From Streptomyces sp. NBC_01451 (GTDB lineage: Bacteria; Actinomycetota; Actinomycetes; Streptomycetales; Streptomycetaceae): 64,000 bases of DNA. The stretch is taken from positions 4,464,001 through 4,528,000 of the forward strand of contig NZ_CP109479.1 in NCBI RefSeq assembly GCF_036227485.1, read 5' to 3'. Of this stretch, positions 51,688-58,967 are shown piece after piece. Each line of letters begins with the position of its first letter. Position 1 is the first letter of the stretch. Under the pieces are notes generated by a model, which was given only the letters and a program-made list of their open reading frames with translations, searched no databases and was not told the origin of the DNA. The translations under genes and the position numbers were made by a program.

Positions 51688-52295
51688 GCGGTGTACGGCT
51701 GCTGCTCGCCGACGACGAGCACCTCATCCGGGGTGCGCTGGCCGCGCTGCTCGGTCTGGAGGACGATCTCGTGGTCGTCGCCGAGGCCGCCACCGGGCCC
51801 GAGGCGCTGGCCATGGCCCGGGCGCACCGGCCCGACGTCGCGGTGCTCGACCTTGAGATGCCGGGCGCGGACGGTGTGAAGGTCGCCACATCGCTGCGGG
51901 CCGAACTGCCGGAGTGCCGGGTGCTGATCGTGACCAGCCACGGCAGGCCCGGACATCTGAAGCGGGCGCTTGAGGCGGGTGTGCGGGGGTTCGTCCCCAA
52001 GACGGTCAGCGCGCAGCGGCTCGCCGAGATCATCCGTACCGTGCACGCCGGAAACCGTTACGTCGACCCCGAGTTGGCCGCCGACGCGATCTCCGCCGGG
52101 GACTCGCCGCTCACCCCGCGCGAGGCCGAGGTGCTCGAACTCGCCGCCGACGGCGCGCCGGTCGCGGAGATCGCGGAACGGGCCGCGCTGTCGCAGGGGA
52201 CCGTACGCAACTATCTGTCGTCGGCCGTCTCGAAGCTCGGGGCGGAGAACCGGCATTCGGCTGTACGGCTCGCGCGGCTCCGCGGTTGGGTATAG
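51684..52295 (+). CDS. LuxR/NarL-family response regulator
   Basis: A 203-residue regulator: receiver domain LLLADDEHLIRGALAALLGLEDD with acidic pocket, phosphorylation site Asp56 in VAVLDLEMPGADG, conserved Thr/Lys (LIVTSHG, GFVPKTVS), then the LuxR HTH SPLTPREAEVLELAADGAPVAEIAERAALSQGTVRNYLSSAVSKLGAENRHSAVRLAR. It would activate the upstream ABC genes. It overlaps the kinase by four bases. The repeated tRNA-Gly lies 53 bp downstream. Confidence 0.93.
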   Translation: MSGVRLLLADDEHLIRGALAALLGLEDDLVVVAEAATGPEALAMARAHRPDVAVLDLEMPGADGVKVATSLRAELPECRVLIVTSHGRPGHLKRALEAGVRGFVPKTVSAQRLAEIIRTVHAGNRYVDPELAADAISAGDSPLTPREAEVLELAADGAPVAEIAERAALSQGTVRNYLSSAVSKLGAENRHSAVRLARLRGWV

Positions 52296-52348
52296 TTGCT
52301 CTCGCGCCACGGCACGTACGGCTTGTACGACACGTACCGGGACGCGAT

Positions 52349-52424
52349 GCGGACGTAGCTCAGTTGGTAGAGCGCAACCTTGCCAAGGTTGAGGTCGCCA
52401 GTTCGAACCTGGTCGTCCGCTCCA
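52349..52424 (+). tRNA. tRNA-Gly(GCC), copy 2
   Basis: Identical to the copy at 48350, including the encoded CCA. Confidence 0.96.
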
Positions 52425-52428
52425 GATC

Positions 52429-52457
52429 AAGACCCCGGTCCAATGGACCGGGGTCTT
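52429..52457 (+). terminator. terminator of tRNA-Gly(GCC), copy 2
   Basis: Same 13-bp stem hairpin as copy 1; it precedes the convergent purC. Confidence 0.85.
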
Positions 52458-52491
52458 CTTCGTGTGCCGGCGCCGGGCGCCGTGCTGGGCG

Positions 52492-53403
52492 CTATGTCCA
52501 GCTCAGGCCCGTCAGGCGCTCGTACGCCTCGATGTACTTCGCGCGGGTCGCGTCGGTGACGTGCTGCGGGAGCGGCGGCGGGGGCTGCTCGCCGGCGCGG
52601 ACCCAGCCGGATTCCGGGGACGTGAGCCAGTCCCGTACGAACTGCTTGTCGAACGAGGGCTGCGCGTGGCCCGGCTCCCACCGGTCGGCCGGCCAGAAGC
52701 GGGACGAGTCCGGGGTGAGGACCTCGTCGGCGAGGATGAGGGTCTCGCCTGCCGCCGTGCTCTCGTAGCCGAACTCGAACTTCGTGTCCGCGAGGATGAT
52801 GCCCCGGTCACGGGCGATGTCGCGGGCGCGGGAGTACACGGCGAGGGTCGCCTGGCGGAGCTGGGCGGCGGACTCGGCGCCGATCTGGCGGGCGACCTCC
52901 TCGTACGACACGTTCTCGTCGTGCTCGCCGACCGCGGCCTTCGTGGCCGGGGTGAAGATCGGGGCGGGGAGCTCGGAGCCGTCGGTGAGACCCTCGGGGA
53001 GGGCCAGGCCGCAGACCGTACGGGACGCGTTGTACTCGGTGAGGCCGGAGCCGGTGAGGTAGCCGCGGGCCACGCACTCCACCGGCATCATGCGCAGGGA
53101 CTTGCAGATCAGGGTGCGGCCCGCCCAGTCGGCGGGGGCGCCCGGTGGGAGTTCGGTGCTCAGGACGTGGTTGGGGGCCAGGTCGGCGAGCTGGTCGAAC
53201 CACCAGAGCGAGAGCTGGGTGAGGACGCGGCCCTTGTCGGGGATCTCCGTCCGCAGCACCCAGTCGAAGGCGGACATGCGGTCGCTGGCGACCATCACGA
53301 GGTCGCCCGCCTCGTTCTGGTACAGGTCGCGCACCTTGCCGGTGTGCAGATGCACCAGACCCGGAACCTGGAGGGGCTCGGGCTTTTCTACGAATCCGGA
53401 CAC
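52492..53403 (-). CDS. purC: SAICAR synthase
   Basis: A 303-residue enzyme joining CAIR and aspartate with ATP. Marks are HTGKVRDLYQNEAGDLVMVASDRMSAFDWVL, ELPPGAPADWAGRTLICKSLRMMPVECVARGYLTGSGL, and the ATP/Mg region GIILADTKFEFGYE, LILADEVLTPDSSRFWP. GTG at 53403 (VSGFVEKPEPLQVPGL) follows GGAGGAA. Step 7 of IMP synthesis. The gene stands alone with a tRNA unit at its 3' side. Confidence 0.96.
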   Translation of the reverse strand: MSGFVEKPEPLQVPGLVHLHTGKVRDLYQNEAGDLVMVASDRMSAFDWVLRTEIPDKGRVLTQLSLWWFDQLADLAPNHVLSTELPPGAPADWAGRTLICKSLRMMPVECVARGYLTGSGLTEYNASRTVCGLALPEGLTDGSELPAPIFTPATKAAVGEHDENVSYEEVARQIGAESAAQLRQATLAVYSRARDIARDRGIILADTKFEFGYESTAAGETLILADEVLTPDSSRFWPADRWEPGHAQPSFDKQFVRDWLTSPESGWVRAGEQPPPPLPQHVTDATRAKYIEAYERLTGLSWT

Positions 53404-53500
53404 GGTTCCTCCCCGTGGTGATGTCCAAGTGGCTCGATTCTCCCGTATGCGGAGCACTTGTTTTCGCCGGGGGCAGGGGGAGGGCGGCGAGAGGGGCGAC

Positions 53501-55039
53501 TCAGTCCCGTTTGCAGATGCGGTCGAGGAGGTTCGCGGTGGCCCGCTGGACCCGGGCGTCCACATGGCCGGGGCGGTCCAGGGACGGGGACCAGGCGAAC
53601 GTTCCGGACGCGAAGACCAGGGCTCCGGACGGGGACCGGTAGAGGGAGGTCTCCTGGTGGCGGAGGGTGCCTTCGCTGTCGGCGTACGGGGAGTGGGCGA
53701 GGAGGACGCGGTCGTCGTGCTCGGGGAGCTGGGTGCGCGGGAAGTAGCGGTCGGCCTCCCCGGCCACCATGCCGTCGATCTCGTCGCCGTCGTGGGCGCC
53801 GGTCGCCTCCCACATCCAGTGGTCGGCGTTCCGGACGATCAGGGGGGTGGGTTCGGGGACCCGGCCCGCGTACTGGATGCCGATCAACTGCTGCTCGGGG
53901 CGGTCGATTTCGCGCCACAGGGCCGATTTTCCGGGGCCGCGGCGCTTCCGGCAGGTGAGGAGGCGGTCCGGGACGCCGGACGGGGACGGGGCGAGCTCCA
54001 CCTGCCAGTACATGGTGTTGGCGGAGAGGAAGACGAGGGACGTGCCGCTCTCGCGGGCGAGTTCGGTGGTGCGGCGCATCGCCGTGGACCAGTACTCGTC
54101 GTGGCCCGGGAAGACCAGGCCCCGGTAGCGGGTGGGGTCGACCCGGCCGGCGTGCAGGTCACGGGCGTCGGCGTAGGCGACGTCGTAGCCGTAGCGCTCG
54201 GCGAAGCGGATGAAGTCGTAGGCGTGACCGACGTGGAGGGGGAGGCCGGCCCCCGCGTACGGGCGGTCGAAGGAGACGGTGGTCGCGGCATCGGCCTCGC
54301 CGAGGAGCCGGCCCTGCTCGTCCCAGGCGTGGTAGAGGCTCGCGCCGGTGCGGCCGTCCTCCGGGTAGAGGTTGTACGCCTGCCAGGTGATGTCCGGCAG
54401 GAGGAGCAGCAGGTCCGCCGGGTGGTTGTCGCGGACCGTGAAGGGGATGTGGGAGCGGTAGCCGTCGGCGGTGGTGAGGACGGCGACGTACGCCCCGACG
54501 TTCCAGTACGACGGGATCTGCAGCCGCCAGGAGAGCCACCAGTGGTGGCAGGAGACGGTGCGGTCGGCGGTGAGCGGCGGGGGCTGGACGATGCCGGAGA
54601 GGCGAGGGCTGGTGGTGATCTTCGCGGCGCCGTCACCGCCGTAGTGGCCGATGCGGTAGATGTCCACGGCGAACTCCTGCGGCGGGTCGACCGTGATGTG
54701 GAAGTCGACGGCCTCGCCGGGGGAGGCGGGGCCGGTGGAGACGAACCCCTTGATCTGACGGTGCACGTCGTCGGCGGCACGGGGGCCACCGGTGGTGAGG
54801 GACGCGGTGCGGGAGGTGCGGGGGGCGGGGATTCCGGTGTCCCTCGTGCGTGTGGGGACGGTGGAGGCGGCTGTGGCGGCGGGTTCTAAGGAATCCACAT
54901 ACCAGGGGACGACGTGACCGGTGTCGTCGAAGTAGGTCTCGCTGCCTCGGAGCCAGGGGACGGGGCCCAGACCGAAGGGGTCCGTGACGGCGTGCGCGAG
55001 TGCTCCGGACTCCCAGCGGCGGATCGGCTGCGGTCCCAT
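53501..55039 (-). CDS. N,N-dimethylformamidase beta-subunit-like protein
   Basis: A 512-residue protein from the ATG at 55039 (MGPQPIRRWESGALAHAV), with AAGGA nine bases upstream. The N-terminal ~170 residues look like a beta-sandwich (IKGFVSTGPASPGEAVDFHITV, YRIGHYGGDGAAKI), and the C-terminal part matches the DMFase large-subunit C-terminal domain: LLLLPDITWQAYNLY, DYDVAYADARDLH-like text, LVFPGHDEYWSTAMRR, LVFLSANTMYWQVEL and DEIDGMVAGEADRYFP. The glutamine-amidotransferase-like fold without a clear catalytic Cys leaves the reaction uncertain. The family hydrolyses amides only in a few members. Confidence 0.65.
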   Translation of the reverse strand: MGPQPIRRWESGALAHAVTDPFGLGPVPWLRGSETYFDDTGHVVPWYVDSLEPAATAASTVPTRTRDTGIPAPRTSRTASLTTGGPRAADDVHRQIKGFVSTGPASPGEAVDFHITVDPPQEFAVDIYRIGHYGGDGAAKITTSPRLSGIVQPPPLTADRTVSCHHWWLSWRLQIPSYWNVGAYVAVLTTADGYRSHIPFTVRDNHPADLLLLLPDITWQAYNLYPEDGRTGASLYHAWDEQGRLLGEADAATTVSFDRPYAGAGLPLHVGHAYDFIRFAERYGYDVAYADARDLHAGRVDPTRYRGLVFPGHDEYWSTAMRRTTELARESGTSLVFLSANTMYWQVELAPSPSGVPDRLLTCRKRRGPGKSALWREIDRPEQQLIGIQYAGRVPEPTPLIVRNADHWMWEATGAHDGDEIDGMVAGEADRYFPRTQLPEHDDRVLLAHSPYADSEGTLRHQETSLYRSPSGALVFASGTFAWSPSLDRPGHVDARVQRATANLLDRICKRD

Positions 55040-55248
55040 GACGGCGTCCTTCCCTGGCTCCCCCGGTTGCTGTCTTATGTCCCGTGCGATTGCCATGTGC
55101 GCGTTCGGTCCCAGCACATCACATTACGCACGCACTCCGTCACCGTTCGTCGCGAATTGGCCAGAAACGGAAGGGAGGGTTCCGGCCGGTTTCCCGCCCC
55201 CTCCCCCAGGGATGAGCGCGGGTGGGGGCGACGAGGCGAATTCTCGGG

Positions 55249-57123
55249 TCACACCAGACGTACGGGCTTCTCCGGGCGCACGCCTGTCGTGCGGAGCCAG
55301 GCGTCCAGAGGGGCCGGGTCGCCCGTCTCTATGAGGGCCAGGACCTTCGGGCCCAGGTCGGCCGCCCGTTCGCCGTTCAGGAGGAGCGCGGGGCCGTCGA
55401 GCCAGTCCAGGCCGGGCATCGCACCCGCCGTGTCCATCGCCGCGCAGCACACCATCGCGGTGACGTGATCGGCGAGCAGCTCGCGACCCGTGCGCGGGGG
55501 CTGCAACGGGAACAGGGGCAGCGAGCCCTCGTCCCAGAGTGCCGTGTCCGGGCCCTGGCCGGTCAGCCCCGCCGTGGCCTGCGGTCCGCCCACCGGCGCC
55601 GCCGCCTCCTCGCGGGCGACCTCCGCACTGAGCCCGGCGGCGAGAGCCTCACCACGCTCGCTCCCCAGCCGCTCGTCGTCCCCGTCCCCGTCCCTGTACT
55701 CGTCCCCGTGGTTGTCGTAGTCGTCCTTCGGCGTCTCCGCTCCCGGCTCCGCTCCCGTCTCTCCTCCCGGCTCCGCTGCCGCTGCCTCCGCCGTCGCGGG
55801 GGACTGGGGCGTCGTCAGGTGGTTCATCACGCGGGACAGGGTGGGGGCGTCGGGGTTCTGGGGTGCGGGCGACGGGGTGCGGTGGACGCCCCGCGCGTCC
55901 AGGGCGTCCAGGACCCGGTGGAGGCGGGCCGCGTCCATGCGCCACTTACGGTCGACGACCTCCTCCGGGTACTCCTGCCAGTCCACCGGCGCCCAGTCCG
56001 GGCCGGGCTCGGCCGGGCCCCCGTGGAAGAGGCGGGCGGCCAGCAGGGAGGCCGCCTCGTCGACCAGTCCGGGCTCTTCGAGGAGGTCACAGGCCGGGCG
56101 TTCGCCCAGCCGGGACGTGAAGCCCTCGGCCAGCCGGTCGCGCCGGGACAGTTCCGTGAGCGCCGCGACGACGCCCGCGTCCAGCCGGGCCGGCCAGCGG
56201 CCCATCCGCCAGGCGGGGAGCGCGACCCTGGTCAGCAGCCGGTCCCAGCCCGCGTACGCGAGGCCCACCTGCTCCTGCGCGACGATCCGCAGGCCGTAGT
56301 CCACGGCCTGTGCGCGCTCGGCGGCGGCTGCCGCGACCCCGCGCTCCATCTCGGACGCGTGCACCCGGCAGCTGCGCAGCAGCAGCCTCGCCACCCAGCC
56401 GACGCCCGCGAGCGCCGCACGGGACACGGGGTCGCGCCGGTGCGCCGCCGCCACGGCCACCGCCGCGTCGAGGCCCCGTACGAAGCGCCGCGCCGCCGCG
56501 ATGTCCGGGTGCGCCGACGGTCCCGTACCGGCGACGACCGGGGCGAGGACCGCGCGCAGTTCGGCGACGCGCATCCACCACAGGAAGGGCGAACCGATCA
56601 CCAGGACGGGCGATGCCGTCGCCGCCGCACGTCGGCGCTGTCCCTGGAAGGCGGGACGCAGACCTCGTACGCCCGATATCTCGTCCCGGCCCTCCGGCGG
56701 GGGCGGGGCGTTGGCGGGGTGGGTGCGGTCCTCCAGCCAGCTGTCGCAGTCCGGGGTGAGCGCTATCGCGGAGGGGGCGGGGACGCCCAGGCGGTCGGCC
56801 AGGTCGCGCACCAGGTGGTAGAGGTCCAGGGCCGATTCCTCGGCGATCGGGACCGTGGGGCTCATGGCCGGGCGGGCGCGGGCGACGACCAGGGCGACGA
56901 CGGCCGCGGCGAGGAGCACGACCAGCGCGACGGCGCCGGTGATCCAGCGGGCGAGTTGCCAGGTGCCGCCCACGAGGTGGCCGGTGGAGCCGCCGGCCAG
57001 CAGCACGACGGCGACGGCCGCGGGCAGCAGGGCGACGGCCAGGGCCCTGCTGCGGATGCGCAGCACGGCGAGGGCCCGGGAACGCGCGACCTGCGCGCCC
57101 GCCTCCACACCCATACCGGTCAC
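55249..57123 (-). CDS. M48-like membrane protein lacking the zinc motif
   Basis: A 624-residue protein with two N-terminal membrane helices (AVALLPAAVAVVLLAGGS; WITGAVALVVLLAAAVVALVVA). The following region (LADRLGVPAPSAIALTPDCDSWLEDR) resembles the start of M48 (HtpX/Ste24-like) peptidase domains, and VLVIGSPFLWWMRVAELRAVLAPVVAG occupies the place of the HExxH helix, but no HExxH is present. The C-terminal half is an acidic Pro/Gly-rich linker (KDDYDNHGDEYRDGDG) and an alpha/beta end. It may be an inactive scaffold. It is close to the DMFase-like gene (~210 bp) but the link is unknown. Confidence 0.65.
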   Translation of the reverse strand: MTGMGVEAGAQVARSRALAVLRIRSRALAVALLPAAVAVVLLAGGSTGHLVGGTWQLARWITGAVALVVLLAAAVVALVVARARPAMSPTVPIAEESALDLYHLVRDLADRLGVPAPSAIALTPDCDSWLEDRTHPANAPPPPEGRDEISGVRGLRPAFQGQRRRAAATASPVLVIGSPFLWWMRVAELRAVLAPVVAGTGPSAHPDIAAARRFVRGLDAAVAVAAAHRRDPVSRAALAGVGWVARLLLRSCRVHASEMERGVAAAAAERAQAVDYGLRIVAQEQVGLAYAGWDRLLTRVALPAWRMGRWPARLDAGVVAALTELSRRDRLAEGFTSRLGERPACDLLEEPGLVDEAASLLAARLFHGGPAEPGPDWAPVDWQEYPEEVVDRKWRMDAARLHRVLDALDARGVHRTPSPAPQNPDAPTLSRVMNHLTTPQSPATAEAAAAEPGGETGAEPGAETPKDDYDNHGDEYRDGDGDDERLGSERGEALAAGLSAEVAREEAAAPVGGPQATAGLTGQGPDTALWDEGSLPLFPLQPPRTGRELLADHVTAMVCCAAMDTAGAMPGLDWLDGPALLLNGERAADLGPKVLALIETGDPAPLDAWLRTTGVRPEKPVRLV

Positions 57124-57535
57124 GACCGGATGTCACCCCCTACCTTTTCCGCTCTCACCCTGACGTTGCTCACTCCCCCACTGTGGCACCCACCACTGAC
57201 ATCGCAATGCCGGTGGGCCAAGTGCCGGAACGCTTGCGCCGCACCATAGTTGGGGGCCCGGTCCTCGTCAGCCGGATGGGGGATCGGTCACCCGATGGAA
57301 TGGCTTTGGGGAGAGGTGGATGACACACAGCGACGACGAAGTGGCAGTTGGAAGGGGTTCGGGAGGGGCCTGAGAGGTGTTCGAGAGAGGTTCGAGAAGT
57401 CTGCATACGCGTCGATGAACCTCTCGGGCCCCGCATCCTTAGACGGCTGCGGGGCCCGAGAGGTTCATCGACGTGTGTGGGTACCGCTCGTGTGCCGGTA
57501 CCGCTCGCGTACCAGTAGCCCTGGTGGGCCGGTAC
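57124..57535 (-). other. intergenic region with a 26-bp perfect inverted repeat
   Basis: No gene in 412 bp. The arms 57410-57435 and 57448-57473 (CGTCGATGAACC..., ...GGTTCATCGACG) are perfect complements over 26 bp with a 12-base loop; a further seven pairs with wobbles extend to 57404/57479. It lies just past purD on the minus strand, so it is probably the purD terminator, although no T-run follows. Nearby are GAGAGG(T/A) direct repeats at ~57370-57395. Confidence 0.7.
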
Positions 57536-58789
57536 TTACTCCCCTGCCGCCGCCTTCGCCGCGATGTCCGTGCGGTGCTGGGAGCCGTCCAGGTGGATAC
57601 GGCCGAGGGCGGTGTACGCGCGGTCGCGGGCCTCGCTCAGGTTCTTGCCGGTCGCCGTCACGGAGAGCACCCGGCCGCCCGCGCTCACGACCGTGTCACC
57701 GTCGTGCTTCGTGCCGGCGTGCAGGACGTACGCGTGCGGCGCGTCCTGTGCGGCGACGTCGGCCAGGCCCGTGATCGGGTCGCCGGTGCGCGGGGTGCCG
57801 GGGTAGTTGTGCGAGGCGATGACCACGGTGACGGCCGCGTCGTCGCTCCAGCGCAGCGGCTCCAGGTCGGCGAGGGTGCCGTTCGCTGCCGCGAGCAGGA
57901 TGCCCGCCAGCGGGGTCTTCAGACGGGCCAGGACAACCTGGGTCTCCGGGTCGCCGAAGCGGGCGTTGAACTCGATCACGCGGACGCCGCGCGAGGTGAT
58001 CGCGAGACCCGCGTAGAGGAGGCCGGAGAAGGGCGTGCCGCGGCGGCGCAGTTCGTCGACCGTCGGCTGGAGGACCGTCTGGAGGACCTCCTCGACCAGC
58101 TTCGGTTCCGCCCAGGGGAGCGGCGAGTAGGCGCCCATGCCGCCCGTGTTCGGGCCCTCGTCGTCGTCCAGCGCGCGCTTGAAGTCCTGGGCGGGCTGGA
58201 GCGGGAGGACCGTCACACCGTCGGTGATCGCGAAGAGGGAGACCTCGGGGCCGTCGAGGAACTCCTCGATGACGACACGGTCGCAGGAGTTCGCGTGTGC
58301 GGCGGCTTCTTCGAGGTCGGCGGTGACGACCACGCCCTTGCCGGCCGCGAGTCCGTCGTCCTTGACGACGTAGGGGGCACCGAAGGCGTCGAGGGCCTCG
58401 TCGACCTCCTCCGGCGTCGTACAGACGTACGAGCGGGCCGTGGGGACGCCGGCTCCCGCCATGATGTCCTTCGCGAAGGCCTTGGAGCCCTCCAGCTGCG
58501 CGGCCTCCCCGGAGGGGCCGAAGACCGGGATGCCCGCCTCGCGCACGGCGTCGGCGACCCCGGCGACGAGCGGCGCCTCCGGACCTACGACGACCAGGTC
58601 GGCGCCCAGCTCCAGGGCCAGCGCCGCTACGGCCTTGCCGTCGAGGGGGTCGACCTGGTGCAGCTCGGCGACCTCGGCGATGCCGGCGTTGCCGGGGGCG
58701 CAGTACAGCGCGGTGACGTCGGGGTCGAGGGACAGGGAGCGGCACAGGGCGTGTTCGCGGGCGCCGTTACCGATGAGGAGGACCTTCAC
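57536..58789 (-). CDS. purD: phosphoribosylamine-glycine ligase (GAR synthetase)
   Basis: A 417-residue ATP-grasp enzyme for step 2. VKVLLIGNGAREHALC at the GTG start forms the nucleotide-like domain; GPEAPLVAGVADAVREAGIPVFGP, EGSKAFAKDIM, VVKDDGLAAGKGVVV (ATP-grasp Lys), EEFLDGPEVSLFAI, DEGPNTGGMGAYSP and EFNARFGDPETQVVL follow. Its start has no strong ribosome site. The large hairpin lies downstream. Confidence 0.96.
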   Translation of the reverse strand: MKVLLIGNGAREHALCRSLSLDPDVTALYCAPGNAGIAEVAELHQVDPLDGKAVAALALELGADLVVVGPEAPLVAGVADAVREAGIPVFGPSGEAAQLEGSKAFAKDIMAGAGVPTARSYVCTTPEEVDEALDAFGAPYVVKDDGLAAGKGVVVTADLEEAAAHANSCDRVVIEEFLDGPEVSLFAITDGVTVLPLQPAQDFKRALDDDEGPNTGGMGAYSPLPWAEPKLVEEVLQTVLQPTVDELRRRGTPFSGLLYAGLAITSRGVRVIEFNARFGDPETQVVLARLKTPLAGILLAAANGTLADLEPLRWSDDAAVTVVIASHNYPGTPRTGDPITGLADVAAQDAPHAYVLHAGTKHDGDTVVSAGGRVLSVTATGKNLSEARDRAYTALGRIHLDGSQHRTDIAAKAAAGE

Positions 58790-58967
58790 GGGGGTCAGCT
58801 TAGTGGTCGGGGTGGGGAGCGCTTGCCGGTGTCGGTGCGGCCCCACTGGGGCCTGCCGCCCCGGACCCCGCCCCGGACGCCGCTGCGGTCCTCAAGTGAC
58901 GTCGTCCTCGAATCACTGAGTGACGTTGTCCTCGGACACCGGACGGGCCGGACACGCTCTCCCCCGT

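Larger units (their letters stand above)
52347..52465 (+). repeat. 119-bp perfect duplication, copy 2
   Basis: Same 119 bases as 48348-48466, in direct orientation 4.0 kb away. Confidence 0.9.

Noticed and set aside
48596..52295. antibiotic biosynthetic gene cluster
   Set aside because: Only an exporter and a two-component system are present; no biosynthetic enzymes surround them.
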